From Mycobacterium europaeum (GTDB lineage Bacteria > Actinomycetota > Actinomycetes > Mycobacteriales > Mycobacteriaceae): 64,000 bases of DNA. Positions within the stretch are counted from its first letter, which is position 1, and each line of letters starts with the position of its first letter. The translations under genes and the position numbers were made by a program. The stretch is taken from the NCBI RefSeq assembly GCF_002102155.1, contig NZ_LQOU01000006.1:17733-81732 (forward strand). Direction: 5' to 3'. The notes under the pieces are model-generated. The model saw only the letters and a list, made by a program, of their open reading frames with translations. It was not told the origin of the DNA and searched no databases. Below, in pieces: positions 55,246-64,000 of this stretch.

Positions 55246-56310
55246 TCAGTTCAAGTTGTAGAAGCGCTGTGCGTTGAGCCCGCCGATCTTTTCGCGCGCC
55301 TCTTCGCTGATGTCGGAACGGGTCCGCAGATGCTTGGTGCTCTCCGGCCATTCCCCGTCCCAGTGCGGGTAGTCGCTGGCGAACATGATGAAGTCGGCGC
55401 CGAGCACGTCGATCACCCCGGGCAGGATCGGCTCCTCCGGCTCGCAGGTCACCCAGATGTTGCCCGCGGCCAGGTACTCGTGCGGGTCGCGGCGCCATCC
55501 GCGTTCGATCCAGTCGCCGCGCTTCTCGTAGTGCTCGTGCAGGCGATCCATGAAGAACGGCACCCAACCCGCGCCCGCCTCGAGGAAGGCGACCCGCAAC
55601 CGCGGGTGGCGCTCGAAGACGCCGCCGGAGACCAGCGCCGTCATCGCCGTCATCTGGTCGAACGGGAAACTGATGCAGTGCACCTGGATGTAATTGGTGA
55701 AGCGGTCCACGCCGATCTTGGGCAGGTGGATGCCCGGCGCGCCGTGAATCCCCAGCGGCATCTCCAGTTCGACCGCCGCGGCATAGAACGGATCGAGATC
55801 GGGGTGGTCGAGGTTGCGGGTCTTGAGCGCCGGCGGAACCAAAGTCGCCACCAGTCCAAGGTCTTTCGCTTCCGTCATGACGTCGATAGCCGCCTGGCCG
55901 TGCTCGATCGGGGTCACGGCGACACCCCGTAGCCGGCCGCCCGACGGGGCGCAGTAGTCCGCGATCCACTGGTTGTAGAGCCGGGCGAACCCCGCCGCGA
56001 ACTCGGGGTCCTCCAGCGTGGGCGCGCACAGGCCCAGACTCGGATACAACACCATGGTGTCGATGTGGTCGCGGTCGGCGTCGCCCAGCACGCCTTCGGT
56101 GGAGCGGCAGTTGATGTCCGGCGCCTTGCTGATGCCGTGCTGGGGAGGACACCCGGCGCCCGGGCCGTGATCCTCCGGGTAGCTGCGACCCTCGAACGTC
56201 AACCGGCTGCCGTCGGCCGCCGGCTTGACGTATTGCGGCCAGCGCTTGATCGCCTCGGCCGCCAGCGAGGGGTTCTCGGCAACATGTCCGTCGGCGTCGA
56301 TGATGCGCAT
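55246..56310 (-). CDS. Amidohydrolase 2 family (metal-dependent TIM barrel)
   Basis: This 354-residue protein has [12 protein letters not shown] at the N-terminus (D-x-D-x-H-type metal site), [33 protein letters not shown] and the C-terminal [15 protein letters not shown]. The family includes decarboxylases and hydrolases for aromatic and ring compounds. ATG 56310 (MRIIDADGH) is preferred to upstream in-frame codons. It is divergent from the MFS transporter. Confidence 0.88.
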   Translation of the reverse strand: MRIIDADGHVAENPSLAAEAIKRWPQYVKPAADGSRLTFEGRSYPEDHGPGAGCPPQHGISKAPDINCRSTEGVLGDADRDHIDTMVLYPSLGLCAPTLEDPEFAAGFARLYNQWIADYCAPSGGRLRGVAVTPIEHGQAAIDVMTEAKDLGLVATLVPPALKTRNLDHPDLDPFYAAAVELEMPLGIHGAPGIHLPKIGVDRFTNYIQVHCISFPFDQMTAMTALVSGGVFERHPRLRVAFLEAGAGWVPFFMDRLHEHYEKRGDWIERGWRRDPHEYLAAGNIWVTCEPEEPILPGVIDVLGADFIMFASDYPHWDGEWPESTKHLRTRSDISEEAREKIGGLNAQRFYNLN

Positions 56311-56386
56311 GTATCCGCAACTTACTCTCGCGGACCGCAACTCGAAACGGCTCGCTTTACCGTCCCCGGTACGCCACGATGCTGAC

Positions 56387-57661
56387 GTGACCACACAAAG
56401 TCCGCAACCGAAGTTGACCGCCGATCAGCGAAACTCGTTCATCGCGGCCCTATTGGGCTGGACCATGGACGCCTTCGACTACTTCATCGTGGTGCTCGTC
56501 TACGCCGACATCGCAAAGACCTTCCACCACAGCAAGGCCGAGGTCGCGTTCGTCACCACCGCCACCCTGATCATGCGTCCCGTCGGCGCGCTGTTGTTCG
56601 GGCTGTGGGCCGACCGCGTCGGTCGGCGGCTGCCGCTGATGGTGGACGTGATGTTCTACTCGGTGGTGGGCTTCCTGTGCGCGTTCGCCCCCAACTTCAC
56701 CGTGCTGGTGATTCTGCGGCTGTTGTACGGCATCGGCATGGGCGGCGAGTGGGGGCTGGGCGCCGCGCTGGCCATGGAGAAGGTTCCCGTCGAGCGGCGC
56801 GGCTTTTTCTCCGGCCTGCTGCAGGAGGGGTACGCGTTCGGCTATCTGCTGGCGAGCGTCGCGTCGCTGGTGGTGATGAACTGGCTCGGACTGTCCTGGC
56901 GGTGGCTGTTCGCGCTGAGCATCATTCCGGCGCTGGTCAGCCTGATCATCCGCTACCGGGTGGAGGAATCCGAGGTGTGGGAGGCCGCGCAGGACCAGAT
57001 GAGGCTCACCAGCACCAGGATCCGCGACGTGCTGCGTGACGCCAAGATCATCCGCCGGTTCGTCTACCTGGTGCTGTTGATGACCGCCTTCAACTGGATG
57101 AGCCACGGCACCCAGGACGTCTACCCGACATTCCTGACAGCCACCACCAACCACGGCGCCGGATTGTCCAGCGCGACGGTCAAGTGGATCGTGATCGTCT
57201 ACAACATCGGCGCCATCATCGGCGGCCTGTTCTTCGGCACGCAGTCGCAGCGGTTCAGCCGCCGCCACACCATCATCTTCTGCGCACTGCTGGCGCTGCC
57301 GATCGTGCCGCTGTTCGCCTACTCGCGCACGGCGGCCATGCTGTGTCTGGGCTCGTTTTTGATGCAGCTGTTCGTGCAGGGCGCGTGGGGGGTCATCCCG
57401 GCCCACCTGACCGAGATGTCACCGGATGCCATCCGCGGCCTCTACCCGGGCGTGACCTACCAACTGGGAAACCTGCTGGCCGCGTTCAACTTGCCCATTC
57501 AGGAGCGCCTGGCCGAGTCGCACGGCTATCCCTTCGCGCTGGCGGCGACGATCGTGCCGGTGCTGATCGTCGTCGCGTTGCTGACCCTGATCGGCAAGGA
57601 CGCGACGGGAATTCGCTTCGGCACCGCGCAAACCGCCTTCCTGGCAACCGATCCGAGGTGA
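56387..57661 (+). CDS. MFS transporter (sialic acid/carboxylate-type, NanT-like)
   Basis: This 424-residue protein has 12 membrane helices, the signature [17 protein letters not shown] between helices 2 and 3 and [21 protein letters not shown]. This fits the sugar-acid/monocarboxylate:proton symporter branch. Position corresponds to Rv1902c (annotated nanT). The GTG at 56387 starts a natural cytoplasmic lead; the open frame upstream overlaps the divergent gene. The true substrate is unknown; lactate or another carboxylate is as likely as sialate. Confidence 0.88.
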   Translation: MTTQSPQPKLTADQRNSFIAALLGWTMDAFDYFIVVLVYADIAKTFHHSKAEVAFVTTATLIMRPVGALLFGLWADRVGRRLPLMVDVMFYSVVGFLCAFAPNFTVLVILRLLYGIGMGGEWGLGAALAMEKVPVERRGFFSGLLQEGYAFGYLLASVASLVVMNWLGLSWRWLFALSIIPALVSLIIRYRVEESEVWEAAQDQMRLTSTRIRDVLRDAKIIRRFVYLVLLMTAFNWMSHGTQDVYPTFLTATTNHGAGLSSATVKWIVIVYNIGAIIGGLFFGTQSQRFSRRHTIIFCALLALPIVPLFAYSRTAAMLCLGSFLMQLFVQGAWGVIPAHLTEMSPDAIRGLYPGVTYQLGNLLAAFNLPIQERLAESHGYPFALAATIVPVLIVVALLTLIGKDATGIRFGTAQTAFLATDPR

Positions 57662-57670
57662 GTTGGCACC

Positions 57671-58945
57671 CTACTCGGGGCTGCTGAGGGCGCGGCGCAG
57701 CAGGTGCATCGCCACCGTCGTGGAGCGCTCCCGGATGTCGGAGCGGTTCCCGGGCAGCCGCAACGAGCGCGTGTCCTTGAAGCCGTCCGCCAGCGCCACC
57801 GTGAAACAGACTGTGCCGACCGGCTTTTCGGGAGTGCCCCCGCCCGGGCCGGCGATTCCGGTGATCGCGACGGCGGTGTCGGCGCCGAACCGGCTTAATG
57901 CGCCGGCCGCCATCGCCTCGGCCACCGGCTCGGACACCGCGCCGTGCGCCGAGATCAGCGCCGGGTCGACGCCGAGCAGCTCGGCTTTCGCGTCGTTGGC
58001 GTAAGCCACCACCCCGCCGGCCACGTAGTCCGACGATCCCGGCCGGTCGGTCAGCCGCGCGGCCAGCAGACCGGCGGTGCAGGATTCGGCCGTTGCGATC
58101 CGCCGGCCGGCCAGCGCCCGGGCGACCAGATCGTCCACCGTCGAACCGTCTTCGGAGAAGAGCTGCTGTGCGTGCCGGTCGCGCACCAGCTGCATCAGCT
58201 TTGCGTAGCCGGCCGCGGCTTCCGGTTCGTAGCGCGTGACCATCTCGATTTCGCCGCGCCGCAGACAGGTGGTGATCTCGAGCGATTCGAAGCCGGGGAC
58301 CGACGCCTCGGCGTCGCGCAGCGTCTCGGCCAGACCGGACTCGGGCAGCCCGAACATGCGCACGGTGTCCTGGCGATAAAGCGTCCGGCCGGCGATCGCC
58401 TGCTGCGCCGCGGGTGTCTCGATGGCCCGGCGCCACATCGGCTGCAGCTCGCGCGGTGGCCCCGGCAGAACGATCACGGTCGGCTTGCCGGGGACAACCA
58501 CGCCGGGCGCGGTGCCGACCGGGTCGAGCACCTGCGCCCCGGCGGGAATCATCGCCTGCTTGCGATTGGCGGCGCGCACCGCTTCGAAGTCGGCGCCCTC
58601 GAAGCGGGCCATCAGCTTCCTCAGGATGTCCGCGATCTTGTTCTCGGTCTCGTCGTCCAACACCAGCTCGCGGCCGCAGAACCGTGCCACCACCTCCACG
58701 GTCATGTCGTCGGCCGTGGGCCCCAGACCGCCGCTGGTGACGATCAGGTCCATGCCCTGCTCCGCCAGGAAGCGGAGCTGAGCCTCGATGTCGGCCGGGC
58801 GGTCGCCGCAGATGGTGATGTGCGCGAGCTCGACGCCGAGCTCCAGCAGGCGGTCGGCGATCCACGGGCCGTTCGCGTCTTGGACTCGCCCGGTGAGGAC
58901 TTCGGTTCCGGTGACGACGATGCCTGCGCGTGCGCTCACCGCCAT
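57671..58945 (-). CDS. cinA: CinA-like protein (nicotinamide-nucleotide amidase type)
   Basis: This 424-residue protein joins an N-terminal MoaB/MogA-like CinA domain ([34 protein letters not shown]) and a C-terminal PncC-type amidase domain ([36 protein letters not shown]). The family hydrolyses NMN or ADP-ribose compounds in NAD recycling. It matches Rv1901 in order and length, and converges on the MFS gene. Confidence 0.93.
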   Translation of the reverse strand: MAVSARAGIVVTGTEVLTGRVQDANGPWIADRLLELGVELAHITICGDRPADIEAQLRFLAEQGMDLIVTSGGLGPTADDMTVEVVARFCGRELVLDDETENKIADILRKLMARFEGADFEAVRAANRKQAMIPAGAQVLDPVGTAPGVVVPGKPTVIVLPGPPRELQPMWRRAIETPAAQQAIAGRTLYRQDTVRMFGLPESGLAETLRDAEASVPGFESLEITTCLRRGEIEMVTRYEPEAAAGYAKLMQLVRDRHAQQLFSEDGSTVDDLVARALAGRRIATAESCTAGLLAARLTDRPGSSDYVAGGVVAYANDAKAELLGVDPALISAHGAVSEPVAEAMAAGALSRFGADTAVAITGIAGPGGGTPEKPVGTVCFTVALADGFKDTRSLRLPGNRSDIRERSTTVAMHLLRRALSSPE

Positions 58946-58992
58946 GAGCCTACTGGCAGCGCCGGAAGGCGGAGCCGACCCACCGCGACGGG

Positions 58993-59298
58993 CTAACCGT
59001 TGTCCAGGTAGCGCTCGACGGAGGCGACCTTCTGGGTCATCGCGTCGCTGACCCCGGACCGCCAGTCCACCTTGATCACCGTGCTGACGCGGGGCGCGCG
59101 GGCGGCCACCACCTCGACCGCGCGCTGCACCACGCCCATCACTTCGTCCCAGGTTTCGCCCTCGATCACGGTGAACATCGAATCCGTCTCGTTGGGCAGG
59201 CCGGAATCGCGGACCACCCGAACCGCTTCGGCGACGATCTCGCCAACTCCCTCGCCGACACCCATCGGTGTCACGGAGAACGCGACGAGCACAGACAC
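58993..59298 (-). CDS. MTH1187/YkoF-family thiamine-binding-type protein
   Basis: This 101-residue ferredoxin-like protein begins [20 protein letters not shown], with [21 protein letters not shown]. It matches the MTH1187/DUF77 family, reported to bind thiamine or related ligands, and Rv1898 in order. It is divergent from dtd, 51 bases away. Exact role unknown. Confidence 0.88.
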   Translation of the reverse strand: MSVLVAFSVTPMGVGEGVGEIVAEAVRVVRDSGLPNETDSMFTVIEGETWDEVMGVVQRAVEVVAARAPRVSTVIKVDWRSGVSDAMTQKVASVERYLDNG

Positions 59299-59349
59299 CC
59301 GACGAGCCTACCTAACCTCTCCGGCGCCGGGCTGGCAGCATCAAGGCCC

Positions 59350-59781
59350 ATGCGGGTCTTGGTGCAGCGGGTCGCGTCGGCGACGGTGTCGGTCGACGGC
59401 GAAGTGGTGGGCGCCATCCGGCCGGACGGTCAGGGCCTGCTGGCCTTCGTCGGCGTCACCCACACCGACGACCCCGACAAGGCGCGCCGCCTCGCTGAAA
59501 AGCTTTGGTATCTGCGCATTCTCGCCGATGAGCGGTCGGCCGCCGACGTCAACGCACCGATCCTGGTCGTCAGTCAGTTCACCCTGTACGCCGACACCGC
59601 CAAGGGCCGACGGCCGTCGTGGAACGCGGCCGCCCCGGGCGCGGTCGCCGAACCGCTGGTAGACGCGTTCGCCGAGGAGTTGCGGCGGCTGGGCGCCGAG
59701 GTCCAGACCGGGTTGTTCGGCGCGAACATGCAGGTCGAATTGGTCAATGACGGGCCGGTTACAGTGTTTCTGGAGCTTTGA
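59350..59781 (+). CDS. dtd: D-aminoacyl-tRNA deacylase
   Basis: This 143-residue protein has both Dtd motifs, SQFTLYAD and NDGPVTVF, and the canonical N-terminus [17 protein letters not shown]. It removes D-amino acids from mischarged tRNA and is a cytoplasmic housekeeping enzyme. Finding D-amino acid oxidase 5 kb away is noted, but no functional link is shown. It matches Rv1897c. Confidence 0.96.
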   Translation: MRVLVQRVASATVSVDGEVVGAIRPDGQGLLAFVGVTHTDDPDKARRLAEKLWYLRILADERSAADVNAPILVVSQFTLYADTAKGRRPSWNAAAPGAVAEPLVDAFAEELRRLGAEVQTGLFGANMQVELVNDGPVTVFLEL

Positions 59782-59845
59782 CACAGGAACCGCGGGTACG
59801 TTGACGACGCCGGTTTTCGTTGGTCGATTGACGGGAGGCCCGACC

Positions 59846-60757
59846 ATGAGCGCGACGCCCGAATTCGGCTCGCTGCGTTCGGACGACGACCACTGGGACA
59901 TCGTCAGCAGCGTGGGTTACACCGCGTTGCTGGTGGCCGGATGGCGGGCGCTGCACGCGCTGAGCCCGCAGTCGCTGGTGCGGGACGACTATGCCAAGGT
60001 TTTCATCGAGGCCTCGCGCGACCCGTATCTGGCGGGCCTGCTGGCCAACCCGGGCACGTCCGAAGACGAGTTGGCCTTCCCTCGGCTCTACGGGGTGCAG
60101 ACCCGGTTCTTCGACGACTTCTTCATCGCGGCCGGCGCCGCGGGCATCCGCCAAGCGGTGATCGTTGCCGCCGGCCTGGACTCCCGCGCATATCGGCTTG
60201 AATGGGTGCAGGGCACAAAGGTTTTCGAGATCGACCTGCCGAAGGTGCTGGAATTCAAGGCGCACGTGCTCGCGCAGCACGGCGCCAAACCAAAGGCCCC
60301 CAGGGTCGAAGTCGCCGCCGATCTGCGCACCGACTGGTCCAGGGCGCTGGAGGCCGCCGGATTCGACGTGGAACGCCCCAGCGCCTGGTCGGTGGAGGGA
60401 GTGTTGCCCTACCTGACCGACGAGGCGCAGAACACCCTGTTCACCCGGATCAGCGGGCTCAGTGCGCCCGGCAGCCGGATCGCGATCGGGGCGCTGGGGT
60501 CCCGCCTGGATCCCGACCAGCTCGAGGCCCTCGAGACGGCGCATCCCGGCGTCAACATGTCCGGCGATGTCGACTTCTCCGCCCTGACCTACGAGCCGCG
60601 GACCGACCCCGCCGAACGGCTGGCCGCGCACGGATGGACGGTTGAACCCGTCCGCAACACGCTCGAGCTGCAGGCCGGCTACGGGATGACCCCGCCGGAC
60701 GTCGACGTCAAGATCGACAGCGTCATGCGGTCCCAATACATCACGGCCACCCGGTAA
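59846..60757 (+). CDS. TIGR00027-type SAM-dependent methyltransferase
   Basis: This 303-residue LCM-like protein has [57 protein letters not shown] and SVEGVLPYL. It is the size of Rv1896c, 303 residues. ATG 59846 has GGGAGG as Shine-Dalgarno. Substrates in this large mycobacterial family are mostly unknown. It converges on the dehydrogenase with 6 bases between stops. Confidence 0.9.
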   Translation: MSATPEFGSLRSDDDHWDIVSSVGYTALLVAGWRALHALSPQSLVRDDYAKVFIEASRDPYLAGLLANPGTSEDELAFPRLYGVQTRFFDDFFIAAGAAGIRQAVIVAAGLDSRAYRLEWVQGTKVFEIDLPKVLEFKAHVLAQHGAKPKAPRVEVAADLRTDWSRALEAAGFDVERPSAWSVEGVLPYLTDEAQNTLFTRISGLSAPGSRIAIGALGSRLDPDQLEALETAHPGVNMSGDVDFSALTYEPRTDPAERLAAHGWTVEPVRNTLELQAGYGMTPPDVDVKIDSVMRSQYITATR

Positions 60758-60763
60758 CGGGCG

Positions 60764-61789
60764 TCAGGGCGTCAGCAGGATTTTCACGTCGTCGCCCGTG
60801 CGGGACGCCGCGGTGGCGTAGCCCTTGGACGCTTCCTCCAACGGCAGCGTGGTGGTGAAGATGCCGTCGACGTCGAGGCGCCCGGACTGCAGTAGTGGGA
60901 TCAATTCCGGCCAGGTGCGCTGCACCGGCGCCGTCGTCATCCGCAGCGTGATGCTGCGGATCAGGCACCCCAGGGCGTTGAGCGGGAACGGGTTCATGTC
61001 ATGCACGCCGACGACCGAGACGGTGCCGCCGGGCCGCACCGCGTTGAGCGCGTCGGTCAGGGACGCGTCGGTGGCGACGGCGTCGATCACGGCGTCCGCA
61101 CCGCGACCGCCGGTGGCGGCGAGGATGGCCTCGACCGCAGGCGCCTGCAGGGGTGTCGCTCCCCACCGGGCGGCGCGGTCCAACCGCCCCTGGACCTGAT
61201 CGACGGCGAAAACCGTTGCTGCACCTTGAAACAGCGCGCTGCGCAGGGAGCACAGGCCGACAGCGCCCAAGCCGATGACGGCCACGGTGCCGCCGAATGG
61301 AATGTCGGCGCGTTGGGCGGCCGCCCAGCCGGTGGCGAGGTTGTCCGTGAGCAGTAACGCCTGTTCGGCGCTGATGCCTTCCGGCATTTTGAGCAGCTGG
61401 AAGTCGGCCGCCGGCACGGCCAGCAGGTCGGCCTGCGCACCGCCGAGCACACCGCCGCCGAAGATCTGGAAGCCGTTGTGGCACATGACCGGATCGCGGG
61501 TGGCGCAGCCGGCGCAGGCGCCGCACCCGGTCACCGACGACACCACGACCGGGTCGCCCACCTTGACGGTGCGCACGTCGTGGCCGACGTCCACGACGGT
61601 GCCGATCGCTTCGTGGCCCAGCGCGATCGGCTCTGGCATCGGGAAATCCGCCTCGTAGAAGTGCAAATCCGATCCGCAGATGCCGGCGGCGGTGACCTCG
61701 ACGATCGCCGCGTCCGGGCCGGGAAGGGTGGGGTCGGGCCGGGTGTCGACCCGAATGCTGTGGGGCCCGTCGACGACTACCGTACGCAT
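60764..61789 (-). CDS. Zinc-dependent medium-chain alcohol dehydrogenase
   Basis: This 341-residue protein has the catalytic zinc motif in AAGICGSDLHFYEAD and GHEAIGTVVDVG, the structural zinc cysteines (TGCGACAGCATRDPVMC) and VAVIGLGAVGLCSLRSALFQGA for NAD. It oxidises alcohols or polyols. It matches Rv1895 by position. ATG 61789 lies 10 bases after the monooxygenase stop, so the two form a unit. Confidence 0.92.
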   Translation of the reverse strand: MRTVVVDGPHSIRVDTRPDPTLPGPDAAIVEVTAAGICGSDLHFYEADFPMPEPIALGHEAIGTVVDVGHDVRTVKVGDPVVVSSVTGCGACAGCATRDPVMCHNGFQIFGGGVLGGAQADLLAVPAADFQLLKMPEGISAEQALLLTDNLATGWAAAQRADIPFGGTVAVIGLGAVGLCSLRSALFQGAATVFAVDQVQGRLDRAARWGATPLQAPAVEAILAATGGRGADAVIDAVATDASLTDALNAVRPGGTVSVVGVHDMNPFPLNALGCLIRSITLRMTTAPVQRTWPELIPLLQSGRLDVDGIFTTTLPLEEASKGYATAASRTGDDVKILLTP

Positions 61790-61799
61790 GGTGAGGCGC

Positions 61800-63731
61800 T
61801 CACTTCCTTTGTCGCACGACGAATTGTGACCAGTCGGGCTCGCGCACCGCGGCCCAGTACTCGTTGAGGCGCCACGGACTGACGGTGTGGATCTCACCGT
61901 TGGCGTTCTTGAAGTAGGAGTGTTTGACGGCGGGGTGCGCCCACACCATCTTCTTGATCTGGGTCTGGGTGCGCTCATGCCAGTCGGCGGCGGCCTCGGG
62001 CTTGGGTTCCAGCGAATGCACGTCCGCCTCGGCCAGGCGCGCCAGGCACTGGTCGATGTAGCGCATCTGTAGTTCGGACTGAAAGATCAGGCTGCCGCCG
62101 TGCGCCAGGTGGGTCCCCGGTCCGTAGATGATGAACAGGTTGGGGAACTTCGGAACGGTGATGCCTAGGTAGGCGTACGGTCGGCTCCCCCACAACTCGT
62201 GCAGGTCGACCCCGTCGCGGCCGGTGATCTTCAGCGGCCACAGCACGTCGGTGTGCCGGAAACCGGTGGCGTACACGATGACGTCGGCGTCATGCGTCGC
62301 ACCGTCCTCAGTGACGATGCCGCGGGGGGTGATCCGCCGGATCGGTGTGCGCACCAGCTCGACGTTGTCGCGTTGCAGCGTCTGCAGCCAGCTGCCGTTG
62401 TCCTGCAGGGTCCGCTTGCCGCAGGCCGGATAGTCGGGCATCACCTTGCTCAGCAGTTCGTGCCCTTCACCGACCTGGCTGGTGATCCACTGCGAAAACA
62501 TCATCTGGGCGGCGGCGTTGATGTCGCTGACGGCGTGCTCTTGGTCGGCATAGTCCGGGTCGCTCTCCGCGGCGTCCAGGCCCTTGTCGGAGCCGGGCCA
62601 GAGCACCAGGAACCGGTACCACCGCCCGTAGAACGGCAGGTGCCGCATGGCCCAGCGCATGCCGTCGCCGACCTCGTCGTGATACATCGGGTTGGGGAAC
62701 ATCCACTGTGCGGTCCGCTGAAACACGGTGAGCTGTCCGACGATTGGGGCGATGGTGGGGGCGATCTGGAATCCGCTGGCGCCGGCGCCGACGAGTGCGA
62801 CCCGTTTGCCGCTCAGATCGACGGAGTGGTCCCACGCGGCGGAATGGAAGGCGGGGCCGGCGAACGTCTCGGCCCCGTCGAAGTGGGGAATGTTGGGCCG
62901 GTTGAGTTGACCGACCGCGGTGATCAGGGCCCGGGCGCGCACCGTGCTGGTCTGTCCATCGGCGCCGCGCAGCCGGACGCTCCAGGTGGCGTCCCCGTCG
63001 ATCCACTCGGCGGTCAGCACTTCCGTGTTCCACAGCACGTGCTTGGCGAGGTCGTGCTTGCTCATCACCCGGGTGAAATAGTCCTGCAACTCGTGCTGCT
63101 CGGCGAAGAAATGCGTCCAGTCGTTGTTGGGTTCGAAGCTGTAGCAATAGAAATGGTTTGCCACGTCGACGCGGGCACCGGGATAGCTGTTCTCCCACCA
63201 GGTTCCGCCGGGGCCGGCGTTCTTCTCCACGATGGTGAAGGGAATGTTGGCCTGGCGGAGCCGGATTCCGGCCAGGATGCCCGATTCACCGCAGCCGACG
63301 ACGAGCACCGGGATTTCGGTCGCTGTCTCAACCGGCAGGGCCGGTGGGCGGCGCGGGTCGACGCCGTCGAGGTCGATCTCCTCCAGGACCAGGGGCAGGT
63401 AGTCGTCGCTCACGTGCTCGCAGGCCGCCCAGTCCATCATCTCGCGGATGAGGTCGAGGCTGAGCGGCTTTGGCTCGGGGCAGCCGCGGTCCCGGTAGTC
63501 GGCGATCACCGGCAGGGCCGCCGCGCGGGCGCGCGCCTTGTCCTCCTCCGACATGAACCCTTGAATCTCGTTGAGGAAGACGCCCATCTGCTTGAACTCG
63601 CGGATGAACCGCGGGTCACCGGTGATGTGCACGAGCGACAGCAGCAGCGTCGGGATGCTGACATCCGCGAGCGCGGCTTCGATCTCCGCCGTGGACGTGG
63701 TGAAGGGAAGGCCGGCATAAACGCTGCGCAT
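61800..63731 (-). CDS. Baeyer-Villiger-type flavin monooxygenase
   Basis: This 643-residue protein has an extra N-terminal helical segment of about 140 residues, then the first Rossmann motif VVGCGESGILAGIRL, the BVMO fingerprint FAGPAFHSAAWD (F-x-G-x3-H-x3-W) and the second Rossmann motif LVGAGASGFQIAPT. It oxidises ketones to esters or lactones with NADPH and O2. With the alcohol dehydrogenase just downstream, an alcohol-to-ketone-to-ester route is a natural reading. ATG 63731 has GGAAGGA as Shine-Dalgarno. A large inverted repeat covers its promoter. Confidence 0.93.
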   Translation of the reverse strand: MRSVYAGLPFTTSTAEIEAALADVSIPTLLLSLVHITGDPRFIREFKQMGVFLNEIQGFMSEEDKARARAAALPVIADYRDRGCPEPKPLSLDLIREMMDWAACEHVSDDYLPLVLEEIDLDGVDPRRPPALPVETATEIPVLVVGCGESGILAGIRLRQANIPFTIVEKNAGPGGTWWENSYPGARVDVANHFYCYSFEPNNDWTHFFAEQHELQDYFTRVMSKHDLAKHVLWNTEVLTAEWIDGDATWSVRLRGADGQTSTVRARALITAVGQLNRPNIPHFDGAETFAGPAFHSAAWDHSVDLSGKRVALVGAGASGFQIAPTIAPIVGQLTVFQRTAQWMFPNPMYHDEVGDGMRWAMRHLPFYGRWYRFLVLWPGSDKGLDAAESDPDYADQEHAVSDINAAAQMMFSQWITSQVGEGHELLSKVMPDYPACGKRTLQDNGSWLQTLQRDNVELVRTPIRRITPRGIVTEDGATHDADVIVYATGFRHTDVLWPLKITGRDGVDLHELWGSRPYAYLGITVPKFPNLFIIYGPGTHLAHGGSLIFQSELQMRYIDQCLARLAEADVHSLEPKPEAAADWHERTQTQIKKMVWAHPAVKHSYFKNANGEIHTVSPWRLNEYWAAVREPDWSQFVVRQRK

Positions 63732-63754
63732 CAAGCGAATCCTTCCGGTGGATG

Positions 63755-63829
63755 AGTGCTGCCAATTACGCTACGTGCCGTGTCGTAATTGGCAGCACTA
63801 CGCTACCCGCTGGCCAGGGAACGGATCAA
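63755..63829 (-). promoter_or_regulatory. Promoter and perfect inverted-repeat operator of the monooxygenase unit
   Basis: Perfect 16-base arms AGTGCTGCCAATTACG (63755-63770) and their complement (63784-63799) enclose 13 bases. Next to them lie a -10-like TAGCGT (63800-63805) and, after 18 bases, a -35-like TTGATC (63824-63829) on the minus strand. The operator therefore covers the transcription start and leader. TACGCTAC also occurs twice as a direct repeat. No regulator gene adjoins it within the window. Confidence 0.75.
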
Positions 63830-63841
63830 TAGGCCGGACCG

Positions 63842-64000
63842 CTACGGCGCGTCGTCGTCGTCCCCGTCTGACATCAACTTTTCGGGGTGGTGGAAGGTGT
63901 TGGTGCGTGGTTGCCCGCGGTCGAGGTGCGGCGGTGGGATCCATTCGGTGTCGCCGTTGGCGCGTTTTCGGGTGGTCCAGCCCTCGTCGAGGAGGCGGTG
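63842..64000 (-). CDS. C-terminus of 13E12/DUF222 HNH endonuclease-like protein
   Basis: Only the last 52 codons are visible; the rest lies beyond the right edge. The translation [17 protein letters not shown], with [17 protein letters not shown] and FHHPEKL near the stop, is the C-terminal signature of the REP13E12/DUF222 family, which often carries an HNH nuclease domain and occurs in many copies in mycobacteria. Confidence 0.8.
   Translation of the reverse strand, partial: HRLLDEGWTTRKRANGDTEWIPPPHLDRGQPRTNTFHHPEKLMSDGDDDDAP

Overview
The window is a GC-rich actinobacterial chromosome segment, and almost every gene points to a slow-growing, Mycobacterium avium-like mycobacterium. It carries a furA-katG pair with a leaderless furA promoter, a CFP25-type cutinase, an LprQ/Ldt-type L,D-transpeptidase, an FadD32-like acyl-AMP ligase, a PE-like protein, an intact long isocitrate lyase (ICL2) and a 13E12-type HNH protein at the right edge. 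No tRNA, rRNA, CRISPR array, insertion sequence or phage was seen. Gene names and Rv numbers are from recall of the M. tuberculosis genome; no search was run.

Layout. Bases 1-6.4 kb hold a partial L,D-transpeptidase, furA-katG, a Tat-exported DUF1906 protein and a GMC oxidoreductase. Bases 6.5-10.4 kb hold an overlapping glycosyltransferase, methyltransferase and alpha/alpha-toroid cassette behind its own promoter and operator, facing another methyltransferase. Bases 10.5-16 kb hold envelope and ion-transport genes: cutinase, TauE/SafE exporter, P3A-type ATPase and GH16 glucanase. Bases 16-31.7 kb are an accessory metabolic zone of flavin- and NAD-dependent oxidoreductases, class I methyltransferases, SOUL, Tpx, nitronate monooxygenase, DJ-1/GlxA proteins and a divergent SnoaL-like/SDR pair around a KstR-like box. 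Bases 31.7-42.4 kb hold transport and lipid-related genes: SBF-like transporter, Sap/GAP-type membrane protein coupled to an arylsulfatase, serine hydrolase, FAAL, LLM oxidoreductase and two small exported proteins.

Bases 42.8-61.8 kb look syntenic, with insertions, to M. tuberculosis Rv1895-Rv1916: aceA (ICL2), MBL hydrolase, PEBP lipoprotein, secreted Rv1906c-like protein, aao, a small membrane protein, a NanT-like MFS transporter, cinA, an MTH1187-type protein, dtd, a methyltransferase and a zinc-type dehydrogenase. In M. tuberculosis furA-katG sits inside this block. Here it is about 40 kb away, and its place is taken by a FAD oxidoreductase/TetR pair and a tautomerase-nitronate monooxygenase-nitroreductase-SRPBCC run. 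The window closes with a Baeyer-Villiger-type monooxygenase behind a large perfect inverted repeat, and the 13E12 HNH fragment.

The most notable features beyond individual genes are several well-formed operator palindromes in front of catabolic oxidoreductases (GMC, ALDH, FAD oxidoreductase/TetR, BVMO, SnoaL/SDR), the uncharacterised glycosyltransferase-methyltransferase-toroid cassette, a 16-base motif repeated on either side of aceA, and a pair of small exported proteins with cysteine-pair tails.
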